Of a stretch of DNA of 64,000 nt, positions 1 through 8,187 are shown piece after piece; position 1 is the first letter of the stretch, and the number at the start of each line of letters is the position of its first letter. This DNA comes from Glaciihabitans sp. (GTDB lineage: Bacteria > Actinomycetota > Actinomycetes > Actinomycetales > Microbacteriaceae): the NCBI GenBank assembly GCA_025464095.1, contig JAODMF010000004.1, forward strand, positions 62,001 to 126,000, given 5' to 3'. A program made the position numbers and the translations under genes. The notes under the pieces were generated by a model that was given only the letters and a program-made list of their open reading frames with translations, did not search any database and was not told the DNA's origin.

Positions 1-16
1 CGGGCATCCTCGTCCT

Positions 17-373
17 GTGGCAGCGAAGGATGACCTGGGCAGGCGCGGCGAGGCGATAGCCGCTCGCCATCTGGTCGACAGCGGTCTCACCGTCATCGAT
101 CGCAACTGGCGCTGCAGGCTCGGGGAGATCGACCTGGTCGCCCGCGCGGGCGACGAGACCGTCTTCGTTGAAGTGAAGACGCGCACGAGCGTCGCGTTCG
201 GGCATCCGCTCGCGGCAATCACCGTGCAGAAGCTGGCACGCCTCCGCAGGCTGGCGGCGGCATGGTGCGAGGCGCATCCGGAGGTGCGGGGGCGCATCCG
301 CATCGACGCGATCGGGATCATCGCGCCCACCCACGGTCTCATCGAGATCGAGCACCTGGCGGGGGTGTTCTGA
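17..373 (+). CDS. yraN: YraN/UPF0102 family nuclease-fold protein
   Basis: A 118-residue protein of the YraN family, which has a restriction-endonuclease-like fold and is usually found beside comM/dprA. The sequence shows the family core GEIDLVARAGD followed by FVEVKTR (about residues 36-57), the E-D-E-x-K arrangement expected of a PD-(D/E)xK nuclease. Length is normal for the family, so the gene is complete even though it begins at the window edge; the start is GTG and a start further upstream cannot be excluded. Its TGA overlaps the ATG of comM (TGATG), so the two are probably translationally coupled. The biochemical role of the family is not settled; a link to DNA processing is inferred from its neighbours. 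Confidence 0.9.
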   Translation: MAAKDDLGRRGEAIAARHLVDSGLTVIDRNWRCRLGEIDLVARAGDETVFVEVKTRTSVAFGHPLAAITVQKLARLRRLAAAWCEAHPEVRGRIRIDAIGIIAPTHGLIEIEHLAGVF

Positions 374-1908
374 TGCCGCTCGCTCGAACCCATGCCGTGT
401 CCCTGCTCGGCCTCCGTGGCGCAATGGTCGAGATCGAAGCGGATCTCTCGGCCAATCTCCCCGGGTGGCTTCTCATCGGGCTCCCGGATGCGTCCCTGAA
501 TGAGGCAAAGGACCGCGTTCGAGCCGCCGCGACGAACGCGGGGGTGGAACTGCCGAACCGTCGCTTCACTATCAACCTGTCTCCGGCCTCGCTTCCCAAA
601 CACGGCTCGAGCTTCGACCTGGGGATAGCGATGGCCGCACTCGGAGCCGCGGGCGAGGTCGAGCCGGCGTCGGTCGAGCGCGTTGTGCATCTTGGTGAGC
701 TCGCGCTCGACGGAAGATTGCGCCCGACACCGGGGGTTCTCCCGTCAGTGCTTGCGGCAGCGAGGGCGGGCTTCACGATCGTCATGGTGCCCGCGGGCAA
801 CGCGGAGGAAGCGGAGCTGGTGCCCGGCATCCGGGTGATCGCCGTCGCCTCACTGCGGGATGCCGCCATCTGGCACGGGGGAAAATACGAGCCCGAGGTC
901 GTCGAGCCCATCCTCGTGCCGGCGCCGTCCGTTCCGCCCGACGAGGCGCTCGACCTCGCGGACGTCATCGGCAACGAGGATGCGATCGACGCCATGCTCG
1001 TCGCGGCGGCGGGTGGTCACCACGTCTTCCTGCTGGGTCCGCCGGGAGCGGGCAAGACCATGCTGGCGTCGCGGCTGCCCGGCCTCCTGCCCGACCTGGA
1101 ACCGGAGGCGGCGCTCGAGGTGAGTTCAATCCGGTCGCTCTCGGGGCTTCCGGTGGGGCGGAGCCTGGCCACGCGTCCGCCACTCGAAAGCCCGCACCAC
1201 ACCGCGACCGCGGCCGCGCTCGTGGGCGGAGGCAGCTCGGTGATCCGTCCCGGCGCGGCCGCCCGGGCATCGCACGGTGTGCTCTTTCTTGACGAGGCGC
1301 CGGAGTTTAGTTCCGCGGTACTCGACGCGCTGCGTCAGCCCCTCGAATCGGGAGTCATCAGCATCCATCGCGCCAATGCGGTCGCGCACTTTCCCGGGCG
1401 GTTCCAGCTGGTGATGGCAGCGAATCCCTGCCCGTGCGGACAGTATGGCGCCAGGGACTCCGACTGCACCTGCGCGCCATTTGCCCGGCGGCGCTACCTC
1501 GCGCGAATCTCGGGACCGCTTCTGGATCGGATCGACATCCAGTTGCGTGTGCCGCGCATCACCGCGACCCAGCTGCGACTCGCGGCGGGCAGCCACCGCA
1601 TGACGACTCTCGAGGCGCGGGCGAAAGTCGAGGATGCCCGGGCGGCCGCGCGTGAGCGCCTGGCCCTCACTCCGTGGACCCAGAATTCGCAGGTGCCCGG
1701 GGCGTGGCTGCGCGGCCCGCAGGCGCGCCTTGGCTCGGAGACGACGGCATCCATCGACCGCGCCCTCGAGCGCGGCGGGATCACCATGCGCGGCTACGAC
1801 CGCGTTCTGCGGGTCGGCTGGACGCTCGCCGACCTGGATGGCGCATCCACCCCGACTCCCGAACACATCGGGCGCGCTCTGTACTTTCGAAAGGCGATGG
1901 CATCATGA
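373..1908 (+). CDS. comM: YifB/ComM family Mg-chelatase-like AAA+ ATPase
   Basis: A 511-residue ComM/YifB protein, a hexameric AAA+ helicase known in other bacteria to promote branch migration during natural transformation. An N-terminal ribosomal-S5-like domain (MPLARTHAVSLLGLRG onward) is followed by the ATPase core: Walker A GPPGAGKT at residues 222-229, Walker B FLDEAPEF, and a Cys cluster CPCGQYGARDSDCTC typical of the family. An open frame extends upstream to 262, but the ATG at 373 overlaps the yraN stop and gives the conserved N-terminus, so 373 is chosen. It overlaps dprA by four bases (ATGA). Function is by family; whether this organism is transformable is unknown. Confidence 0.95.
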   Translation: MPLARTHAVSLLGLRGAMVEIEADLSANLPGWLLIGLPDASLNEAKDRVRAAATNAGVELPNRRFTINLSPASLPKHGSSFDLGIAMAALGAAGEVEPASVERVVHLGELALDGRLRPTPGVLPSVLAAARAGFTIVMVPAGNAEEAELVPGIRVIAVASLRDAAIWHGGKYEPEVVEPILVPAPSVPPDEALDLADVIGNEDAIDAMLVAAAGGHHVFLLGPPGAGKTMLASRLPGLLPDLEPEAALEVSSIRSLSGLPVGRSLATRPPLESPHHTATAAALVGGGSSVIRPGAAARASHGVLFLDEAPEFSSAVLDALRQPLESGVISIHRANAVAHFPGRFQLVMAANPCPCGQYGARDSDCTCAPFARRRYLARISGPLLDRIDIQLRVPRITATQLRLAAGSHRMTTLEARAKVEDARAAARERLALTPWTQNSQVPGAWLRGPQARLGSETTASIDRALERGGITMRGYDRVLRVGWTLADLDGASTPTPEHIGRALYFRKAMAS

Positions 1909-3191
1909 CCATGTTCGGGCTGAAAGAGGCGGAAGTCGCCACCCTGACGCGAGCCGTCGCCGGGGACAACCTCGACCGCGACGGGATCCGTGAAGCGTTC
2001 GCCCGCGCCACCTGGACCGGACTGGCGGAGCCAGGTGATCGCCTGGCCGTTTTTCTGGTGCAGGCTCTCGGCGCGGCACGCGCGCTCGACGTTGTGGTCG
2101 ACCGCACCCCCGTCTCCGAAGTGCTCGAGCAGCTGAGGCAGCTGGGCGCGGAGGAGATCCCCGCGGGTGAGCTCCAACTGGCACTCGACCGATGGATGCC
2201 TCGCCTCGTCGCGGCGACCGCGCTTCTCGCGATGCGGCAGGCCGCGCGCCACGGGGCCGGGCTGCTGACCCCGGATGCCGAAGGCTGGCCGCAGGGAGTG
2301 AACGACCTCGGTCCCCACGCCCCGATCGCGCTCTGGTGCCGCGGAACCGGTGCCGCGCTCGCGGCGCTGCCCGCATCCATCGCCCTCGTGGGCGCTCGTG
2401 CCGCGACCGGGTATGGCGAGCACGTGGCGATGGAAGCCTCGGCCGGACTCGTCGACCGTGGGTTCGCCATCGTGTCCGGAGCCGCGTACGGAATCGACGG
2501 GATGGCACATCGGGCAGCGCTGGCCAGCAACGGCATGACGGTCGCCTTCCTGGCCGGGGGAGTCGACCGGTTCTATCCCAGCGGCCACGATGCACTGCTG
2601 GCCCGCATCGTTGAAGTGGGGGCAGTGATTTCCGAGCTGCCATGCGGCCAGCCGCCAACGAAATGGCGATTCCTGCAGCGCAACAGGCTGATCGCCGCGG
2701 CGAGCCAGGCGACGGTCGTGCTGGAGGCGGGTTGGCGATCGGGGTCGCTCAATACCGCCGGTCATGCCGGCCAGATGGGCAGGCCGGTCGGCGCGGTGCC
2801 GGGCCCGGTGACCTCGGCGGCTTCGGCCGGGTGCCACCGCCTCATCCGCAGCTTCGCCGCGACCCTCGTGACGAACGCCGAGGAGATGGCCGAGCTGGTC
2901 GCACCCTTCTCGGCCGGAGTCGGAACCGACGCCCCTATGCCGAGTGCCGGCCGCGCAAGCGGGCCACGCACCGAAGTCTCGCCGAATCGCGCCGAGCGCC
3001 CGCGGACGTCCGATGAAACGCGCATCCTCGATGCCCTCAGCGTGAGGTCCCCGCGAACGTCCACCGACATCGCGGCGCGTTCGGGGCTCTCGGTCGCGAC
3101 CGCGCAGTCGGTGCTCGCGACACTCGAACTCGAAGGTGTCACGGTCGAACGCGAGCGAGGCTGGATGAGGCGGACGGGAGGGGACGGATAG
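1905..3191 (+). CDS. dprA: DNA-processing protein DprA
   Basis: A 428-residue DprA/Smf protein. DprA binds incoming single-stranded DNA and loads RecA during transformation. A divergent N-terminal region precedes the Rossmann-like DprA domain: SIALVGARAATGYG, then IVSGAAYGIDGMAHRAAL, AFLAGGVDRFYPSGH and the RFLQRNRLIAAAS block. A C-terminal winged-helix segment (SPRTSTDIAARSGLSVATAQ) closes the protein. The frame is open upstream, but the ATG at 1905 overlaps the comM stop (ATGA), so coupling decides the start; ATG at 1911 is an alternative. The last codons and the stop lie inside a ~35 bp sequence repeated at 4106-4139. Confidence 0.95.
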   Translation: MTMFGLKEAEVATLTRAVAGDNLDRDGIREAFARATWTGLAEPGDRLAVFLVQALGAARALDVVVDRTPVSEVLEQLRQLGAEEIPAGELQLALDRWMPRLVAATALLAMRQAARHGAGLLTPDAEGWPQGVNDLGPHAPIALWCRGTGAALAALPASIALVGARAATGYGEHVAMEASAGLVDRGFAIVSGAAYGIDGMAHRAALASNGMTVAFLAGGVDRFYPSGHDALLARIVEVGAVISELPCGQPPTKWRFLQRNRLIAAASQATVVLEAGWRSGSLNTAGHAGQMGRPVGAVPGPVTSAASAGCHRLIRSFAATLVTNAEEMAELVAPFSAGVGTDAPMPSAGRASGPRTEVSPNRAERPRTSDETRILDALSVRSPRTSTDIAARSGLSVATAQSVLATLELEGVTVERERGWMRRTGGDG

Positions 3192-3193
3192 CG
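3159..3193. repeat. direct repeat, copy 1 (3' end of dprA)
   Basis: The sequence beginning GGCTGGATGAGGCGGACGG and ending GATAGCG spans the last codons and the stop of dprA. The first 19 bases are identical to copy 2, and the remainder differs by a few bases and one indel. Together the two copies bracket about 0.9 kb carrying two genes. Confidence 0.75.
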
Positions 3194-3266
3194 CTGCTCC
3201 TCACTACCGATGCCGTCCAACGGGCAGCGCCAGGAACTGCCCTGCCGGACCAGCGCACCTTCTCTG

Positions 3267-3272
3267 TAGCAT
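3267..3272 (+). promoter_or_regulatory. leaderless -10 hexamer for VOC gene
   Basis: TAGCAT lies seven bases before the ATG at 3280. It overlaps the alternative ATG at 3271, which argues that 3280 is the used start. Confidence 0.5.
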
Positions 3273-3279
3273 GCGAAGT

Positions 3280-3717
3280 ATGCCAATTCGATTGGAAAAC
3301 GTGGGGATCGCCGTACGCGACATCGACGCGACGATTGCGTTCTTCACCGACCTGGGCCTCGAAGTCGTCGGCCGCGACACGATCAGCGGCGACTGGGCCG
3401 ACACCGCCGTCGGCCTCGACGGCAACCACGCCAAGATCGCGGTGCTCAAAACGCCGGATGGTCAGGGTCAGCTCGAGCTCTTCGAGTACCTTCACCCCGA
3501 GGCGATCGAGACGCAGCCCACCCTTCCCAACGAGATCGGCATGCACCGAGTCGCGTTCTCCGTCGACGACATCGACGCAGCGCTCGAGACAGCTGCGCGG
3601 CACGGCTGCTATCCACTTCGCGGCGTGGCGACATACGGGGACGTCTACAAGCTCACGTACCTGCGCGGCCCGAGCGGCATCCTCGTGATGCTTGCCGAGG
3701 ATCTGAAGAAAGATTGA
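3280..3717 (+). CDS. VOC (glyoxalase/epimerase-like) family protein
   Basis: A 145-residue single-domain vicinal-oxygen-chelate protein. The start PIRLENVGIAVRDIDATIAFFTDLGLEV is a typical beta-alpha-beta module with the early metal-ligand region, and the second module is HRVAFSVDDIDAALETAARHG ending ILVMLAEDL. Family members include glyoxalase I, methylmalonyl-CoA epimerase and resistance proteins; the substrate cannot be told here. An in-frame ATG nine bases upstream (3271) is possible, but a -10-like TAGCAT overlaps it and places a leaderless start at 3280. It sits with the orphan gene 3765-4115 between two copies of a ~35 bp direct repeat, suggesting an inserted pair. Confidence 0.85.
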   Translation: MPIRLENVGIAVRDIDATIAFFTDLGLEVVGRDTISGDWADTAVGLDGNHAKIAVLKTPDGQGQLELFEYLHPEAIETQPTLPNEIGMHRVAFSVDDIDAALETAARHGCYPLRGVATYGDVYKLTYLRGPSGILVMLAEDLKKD

Positions 3718-3752
3718 CGGCCGTTCGCCGACAGCCTCGGCAGGCGGATCGT

Positions 3753-3758
3753 TACCGT
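3753..3758 (+). promoter_or_regulatory. leaderless -10 hexamer
   Basis: TACCGT sits exactly six bases before the ATG at 3765; there is no Shine-Dalgarno sequence. Confidence 0.6.
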
Positions 3759-3764
3759 TGAGAC

Positions 3765-4115
3765 ATGGAGGCTGACTGGATCGAACACCGACGCCCAGAC
3801 GACCGGGAGCGAGTGGGGTGGATTAAGCCCGTCAGCGAGGGATTCGTCGCAATCGACCTGTTGGGGCGTCGGCGGACAGACGTGGTGGACTGGATGCTCG
3901 CAGAGGAGACTCTCGACGCACTTGGACTGGGCTACCTTGCCGACCCGCATGAGTTGCGGCTGGATGACGGTTCCTGGCTCCGTGTGCGGGTCGCCGAGGT
4001 GTCATCCGTCTCCATCAAAGTGAAGAAGGACGACTGGGGCGATATGAACGCGACCCAGATCTACTACACGGTGGCATTCCCGGTGACCGAGGAACAGCTC
4101 CGTCCGGCTGGATGA
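3765..4115 (+). CDS. hypothetical protein, 116 aa
   Basis: I do not recognise the family. The protein is soluble, acidic-to-neutral and rich in Trp/Asp (EADWIEH, DDGSWLRVRV, KKDDWGDMN), with alternating hydrophobic stretches (FVAIDLL, LRVRVAEVSSVSIKV) suggesting a small beta-rich domain. No signal peptide or membrane segment is seen. A TACCGT hexamer six bases before the ATG indicates its own leaderless transcript. Its final codons and stop fall within copy 2 of the direct repeat that also ends dprA, so its C-terminus may have been fixed by the insertion event. Probably real, given the promoter and ordinary codon use. Confidence 0.7.
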   Translation: MEADWIEHRRPDDRERVGWIKPVSEGFVAIDLLGRRRTDVVDWMLAEETLDALGLGYLADPHELRLDDGSWLRVRVAEVSSVSIKVKKDDWGDMNATQIYYTVAFPVTEEQLRPAG

Positions 4116-4139
4116 GGCGGACGGTCGGGACCGATAGCG
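4106..4139. repeat. direct repeat, copy 2
   Basis: Begins with the same 19 bases as copy 1 at 3159 (GGCTGGATGAGGCGGACGG) and ends with the same GATAGCG, covering the 3' end of the preceding gene. The two copies are about 950 bp apart in the same orientation. Confidence 0.75.
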
Positions 4140-4180
4140 GAACGCAGCCCTGCCGTTGCCCTCCCGGATCGCTCGAGTCC

Positions 4181-4186
4181 TAGTCT
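4181..4186 (+). promoter_or_regulatory. leaderless -10 hexamer
   Basis: TAGTCT is six bases before the GTG at 4193. Confidence 0.6.
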
Positions 4187-4192
4187 GAATGC

Positions 4193-5122
4193 GTGACCCA
4201 ACTCGGCCAGTACGCCCCCGCGAAGCACGTCTTCGCCCACATCAGCGATACCCACTTTCTCGCGGGAGGCGCGCCGCTGTTCGGCGCCGTCCAGACGGAG
4301 ACAAACCTCCGGCGGGTGCTCTCGCAGCTCGAGAACTCCGGGATCCGCCCCGAGGCACTCGTATTCACCGGCGATCTTGCCGACCTGGGCGAACCGGATG
4401 CCTACCGCCGCCTGCGCTCTATCGTCGAGCCGGTCGCCGCGAACCTGGGCGCGGAAGTCATCTGGGTCATAGGCAACCACGACGAGCGGCTGCAGTACTC
4501 ACACGAACTGTTCGACATCGACGGCAGCGAGGCGCCGCAAGACCGCGTGTACGACCTGGGTGGGCTTCGCATCATCTCGCTCGACACGACGGTGCCCGGA
4601 TACCACCACGGTGCCCTGCGCGAGGAGCAGCTGGACTGGCTGGCCAACGTGCTGGCCACCCCCGCGCCCGACGGCACCTTCATCGCCGTGCACCACCCGC
4701 CCATCCCCACGCCGCTGCTCTGGGCGATGGAGATGCTCGAACTCCACGGCCAGGATGCGCTTGCCAAGGTCGTGCGGGGAACGGATGTGCGGGGCATCCT
4801 GGGCGGACACCTGCACTACTCGACGCACAGCACGTTCGCCGGCATCCCGGTGTCGGTCGCAGCAGCCACCTGCTACACGATGAACCTCACGGCGAAGGAC
4901 CGCCTGCTCTCCGGGGTGGACGGGGGACAGGGGCTCACCATGGTGCACGTGTATGACGAGCAGGTCGTGCACTCGATCGTGCCGCTCACGGATGCGCCGG
5001 AGGTTACCGGCTTCGGCGCCGAGGCGCGCGCCCAGATCGAAGCGATGTCGTTCGACCAGCGACTGGAAGTGTTCTCGAAAAAGAACTCCCCATTCAACCT
5101 GGGCGAGATCCCCGCCGAGTAA
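4193..5122 (+). CDS. metallophosphoesterase, CpdA-like phosphodiesterase
   Basis: A 309-residue calcineurin-like phosphoesterase. The dinuclear metal motifs appear in order: HISDTHF (D-x-H) near residue 20, FTGDLADLG, GNHDE, AVHHPP and GGHLHY. This layout matches the class III cyclic-nucleotide phosphodiesterase (CpdA) group, so 3',5'-cAMP hydrolysis is a reasonable but untested guess. No signal peptide is present, so the protein should be cytoplasmic. The GTG start is preceded by TAGTCT at leaderless spacing. It converges with the GntR gene, the stops being about 16 bp apart. Confidence 0.9.
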   Translation: MTQLGQYAPAKHVFAHISDTHFLAGGAPLFGAVQTETNLRRVLSQLENSGIRPEALVFTGDLADLGEPDAYRRLRSIVEPVAANLGAEVIWVIGNHDERLQYSHELFDIDGSEAPQDRVYDLGGLRIISLDTTVPGYHHGALREEQLDWLANVLATPAPDGTFIAVHHPPIPTPLLWAMEMLELHGQDALAKVVRGTDVRGILGGHLHYSTHSTFAGIPVSVAAATCYTMNLTAKDRLLSGVDGGQGLTMVHVYDEQVVHSIVPLTDAPEVTGFGAEARAQIEAMSFDQRLEVFSKKNSPFNLGEIPAE

Positions 5123-5137
5123 CCCGCCGGGCTCGAA

Positions 5138-5803
5138 TCACATCCCGCCCTCGATGCTGACACCGCTCGCCCGCAGGCGCTGGCGCTCACCCGCCAGCGA
5201 CTCAAGAAGCCGCGCGCGGCCGCCGCGGAGGTGCTCGAGGATCGCGAGTTCGGCGGCATCGGCATCCCGGGCAATCAGGGCCCGCGCCAGCTTCTCGTGC
5301 TCGACATGGGTGCGGGCGCGCGACTCGGGCGTCGTGACCTCGAGCCACCGCGTGCGATAGAGGCGGGTCAGCACGCCGTCGAGCGCGGTCACCAGAAACA
5401 GGTTGCCCGACAGCTTGGCGAGTTCGAGATGGAAGCTCGTTCCCATGCCGATGCTCTCCTCCGGGGTCTCGCGTGGCCGCGGTGCACGCGCGAGTTCCGC
5501 CGCCGCCTCGAGGTCCGCGCTGCTGGCGCGCTCGCAGGAGAGCCGCACGCCGGCGACCTCGAGCACCTCCCGGAACTCGCTGATGGTGGCAATCTCATCC
5601 AGGTCGAGCGGGGTGACGATCCATCCCTTTGCGTCTCGTCGAACGAGACCCTCCGATTCGAGCCGCATGAGCGCCGCCCGAATCGGCGTACGAGACGCGC
5701 CGAACTCGGGTTCGAGGCCCCGTTCGCTCAGGCGCTGCCCCGGTGCGAGATCGAGGGAAAGGATCGCCTGGCGGAGGCGTTCGTGCAGTGTTGGCTCGGT
5801 CAT
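5138..5803 (-). CDS. GntR family regulator, FCD subfamily
   Basis: A 221-residue transcription factor. The N-terminal winged helix shows LHERLRQAILSLDLAPGQRLSERGLEPEFGASRTPIRAALMRLESEGLV (about residues 5-55). An all-helical FCD ligand domain follows, with EFREVLEVAGVRL and the later His-containing helices that bind metal or acid ligands in this class. It is divergent from the MFS gene 5881-7098, and the spacer carries a strong palindrome (5821-5839). By analogy with FadR/VanR-type regulators it probably controls the transporter and itself in response to an organic acid; the ligand is unknown. Confidence 0.9.
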   Translation of the reverse strand: MTEPTLHERLRQAILSLDLAPGQRLSERGLEPEFGASRTPIRAALMRLESEGLVRRDAKGWIVTPLDLDEIATISEFREVLEVAGVRLSCERASSADLEAAAELARAPRPRETPEESIGMGTSFHLELAKLSGNLFLVTALDGVLTRLYRTRWLEVTTPESRARTHVEHEKLARALIARDADAAELAILEHLRGGRARLLESLAGERQRLRASGVSIEGGM

Positions 5804-5820
5804 CCCGGGCTCCCATCATC

Positions 5821-5839
5821 TGGTATACCAGTATGGTAT
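5821..5839. promoter_or_regulatory. probable GntR/FCD operator
   Basis: Two nested dyads lie in the divergent spacer: TGGTATACCA (5821-5830, a perfect palindrome) and ATACCA-GTA-TGGTAT (5825-5839, a perfect inverted repeat with a 3 bp spacer). Sites of the TGGTATACCA type are characteristic of FCD-GntR regulators. TATGGT inside the site could serve as -10 for the MFS gene, which would make this a repressor site. Confidence 0.7.
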
Positions 5840-5880
5840 CCCAATCGGGGGCTGCAACGAGTGGAATATGGGAGGGCAGG

Positions 5881-7098
5881 ATGCCGACACCAGTAGAAGG
5901 GCGGATTCCGCCTCGCGCGTGGGTCGCTCTCGCCCTCGGCGTGCTGACACAGGCCGCGGGCACCGTCCTGCTCAGCACTCCCGCCTTCCTGATCCCCCTG
6001 CTCCACACGCGGCAGGGGGTTCCGCTCGCCAGCGCCGGGCTGTTCGCCGCCGCTCCCAGCCTCGGCATGGTGGTGACGCTGGTGGCGTGGGGAGCGCTCG
6101 CCGACCGAATCGGTGAGCGGTGGGTGATTGCGGGCGGGATCGGCCTGGCCGGGATCGCAATTGGGCTGGGCGCGCTATTTTCGGCTGGCGTTGTCGTGCT
6201 CGGCATCCTCTTCTTCGTCGGCGGAATGGCGGCAGCCAGCTGCAACGCGGCCAGCGGGCGGCTGGTGGTCGGGTGGTTTCCGACCGAACGCCGTGGCCTT
6301 GCCATGGGCATCCGGCAGATGTCACAACCGCTCGGAGTTGCGATCGCGGCGGTGACCGTGCCGGGAATCGCGTCGGGATCAGGGGTCTCGGCGGCCGCCG
6401 GCTTCGCCGCGGTGCTGTGCCTGGCGATGTGCCTGCTCGACGTGCTGTTCCTGCGCGACCCGGCGCGGCATCCGTCGACCGGGTACCACGCGGATGCCGT
6501 CGGCAACCCGTATCGGCGCAGCGGAGTGCTCGCACGCATCCATGCCGTTTCCCTGTTGCTCGTGATTCCGCAGTACACGCTGGCCACGTTCGGGCTGGTC
6601 TGGCTCATCACCGACCAGAGCCTTGCGGCGGGCGCCGCGGGCGCGATCGTCGGAGGTTCCCAGTTCCTGGGGGCGATCGGGCGCATCGGATCCGGCGTTC
6701 TGAGCGACGGCGTGCGAAGCCGGATGCGACCGCTGCGGTGGGTTGCGTTCGCCGCCGTCGGCGCGATGGGACTACTCGCCGCGCTCGATGCTGCTCACTC
6801 CGTTGCCGCGATCGCGCTGTTTGTTCTTGCGACGACGATCTCGGTCGCCGACAACGGGCTCGCCTTCACTGCTGTCGCCGAGTACGCCGGGCCACGGTGG
6901 TCGGGTCGCGCCCTCGGCGTGCAGAACACCGGGCAGTATCTTGCCGCATTCGTGGTCGGGCCGGCCGCCGGTGCTTTGATCGCCCTGGTCGGGTATCCGC
7001 TGACATTCGTGGCATCCGGCCTGACAGCGCTCGTTGCTGTGCCTCTCGTGCCGGTCGACAGCGAGCGGCGGGCGGCGGCGCTGCACGGCCAACGGTGA
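5881..7098 (+). CDS. MFS transporter
   Basis: A 405-residue major-facilitator permease with about twelve hydrophobic segments, beginning WVALALGVLTQAAGTVLLSTPAFLIPLL. The loop 2-3 signature appears as GALADRIGERW and its equivalent in the second half as GRIGSGVLSDGVRSR. The frame is open upstream to 5743, but the ATG at 5881 follows a GGGAGGGCAGG ribosome-binding site, which fixes the start. Divergent pairing with an FCD-GntR regulator suggests uptake or export of a small organic acid or related metabolite; the substrate is not predictable. Confidence 0.85.
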   Translation: MPTPVEGRIPPRAWVALALGVLTQAAGTVLLSTPAFLIPLLHTRQGVPLASAGLFAAAPSLGMVVTLVAWGALADRIGERWVIAGGIGLAGIAIGLGALFSAGVVVLGILFFVGGMAAASCNAASGRLVVGWFPTERRGLAMGIRQMSQPLGVAIAAVTVPGIASGSGVSAAAGFAAVLCLAMCLLDVLFLRDPARHPSTGYHADAVGNPYRRSGVLARIHAVSLLLVIPQYTLATFGLVWLITDQSLAAGAAGAIVGGSQFLGAIGRIGSGVLSDGVRSRMRPLRWVAFAAVGAMGLLAALDAAHSVAAIALFVLATTISVADNGLAFTAVAEYAGPRWSGRALGVQNTGQYLAAFVVGPAAGALIALVGYPLTFVASGLTALVAVPLVPVDSERRAAALHGQR

Positions 7099-7275
7099 AA
7101 CGGCACTCACCCGAGCGCTGCGCCGCGGCAACCGGCCGAGGCCCGTCATGGACGCGCGCCCTGGACGCCTTGGCGGCCGCCTGGCCGCATTCGGTCCAGT
7201 ACAAGACCGGGGCGTGGCAACGAGCAAAACGTCTAACACGGCACGCAGCATCCCGCTGACTCCGACGACGTGGGC

Positions 7276-7281
7276 GACCAT
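7276..7281 (+). promoter_or_regulatory. possible leaderless -10 of xerC
   Basis: GACCAT lies six bases before the GTG at 7288. It keeps A at position 2 and T at position 6 but lacks the first T, so it is weak. Confidence 0.35.
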
Positions 7282-7287
7282 AGAACC

Positions 7288-8187
7288 GTGCAACTCGAAC
7301 GTGTCGTCGACGAGTTCGCGGTCTATCTGACCGCGGAGCGTGGCTTCAGCCCGCACACCGTTCGCGCGTACGCATCCGACCTGCGTGACCTCGTCGCATT
7401 CGCAGGCGAGTCTGGGGTGTCCACGGCCGACGAACTCGAGCTGGAGATCCTGCGCGACTGGCTGTGGCACGGCTCAAACGCCGGTCTCGCCAAGTCGACT
7501 CTCGCCCGTCGTTCCGCCGCGGCGCGCAGCCTCTCTCTCTGGCTCGCCCGCACTGGCGTGGTCGGCACGGATGCCGGCGCACGACTGCGCGCGCCGAAAG
7601 CCGACAAGCACCTGCCCCGGGTGCTGACGCGCGGCCAGATCGACGAAATCCTCGCGAGCCTCATAGCTCGAGCCGATACCGGCGACGCGATTGCCACGCG
7701 AGATCTCGCGATCGTTGAACTGCTCTATGCGTCAGCGCTCCGGGTAAGCGAGGTGACCTCCCTCGACACCTCCTCCCTCGACGTCAGCAGGATGACCGTA
7801 CGGGTGGTCGGCAAGGGCTCGAAGGAGCGCGTGGTTCCGTTCGGCATCCCTGCCCGACGGGCCATCGAGAACTGGCTGCTTCGGCGGCCCACGCTCACGG
7901 TCGATGACACGGGCGCCCTGTTCGTCGGCGCCCGGGGCGCGCGCGTTGGGACTCGCACCGTTTACCAGTTGATCGCCGGCCTCCTGGCCGAACTGCCTGG
8001 ATCCGGACCATCCGGTCCGCACACGCTGCGCCACACGGCGGCCACCCACCTGCTCGATGGGGGAGCCGACCTGCGCTCGGTGCAGGAGATGCTCGGCCAC
8101 GCGAGCCTCGGCACCACCCAGCTGTATACCCACGTTTCGGCCGAGCGGCTGAAGGAGAGCTACCGCACCGCCCACCCTCGCGCCTAA
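7288..8187 (+). CDS. xerC: tyrosine recombinase XerC
   Basis: A 299-residue site-specific tyrosine recombinase of the XerC/D type that resolves chromosome dimers at dif. The N-terminal SAM-like domain starts [21 protein letters not shown]. The catalytic residues are visible: Arg in ASALRVSEV, Lys in [10 protein letters not shown], His-x-x-Arg in [12 protein letters not shown], the second His in LGHASLGTT, and the nucleophile Tyr in QLYTHV. A GTG at 7270 would add six residues; the family N-terminus and -10 spacing favour 7288. Its position before rpsB is usual in this group, so it is the housekeeping Xer rather than a mobile-element integrase. Confidence 0.93.
   Translation: MQLERVVDEFAVYLTAERGFSPHTVRAYASDLRDLVAFAGESGVSTADELELEILRDWLWHGSNAGLAKSTLARRSAAARSLSLWLARTGVVGTDAGARLRAPKADKHLPRVLTRGQIDEILASLIARADTGDAIATRDLAIVELLYASALRVSEVTSLDTSSLDVSRMTVRVVGKGSKERVVPFGIPARRAIENWLLRRPTLTVDDTGALFVGARGARVGTRTVYQLIAGLLAELPGSGPSGPHTLRHTAATHLLDGGADLRSVQEMLGHASLGTTQLYTHVSAERLKESYRTAHPRA

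Noticed and set aside
7288-8187. Tyrosine recombinase as a phage or island integrase
   Set aside because: Sequence and position before rpsB match housekeeping XerC; no att sites, tRNA or phage genes are adjacent.
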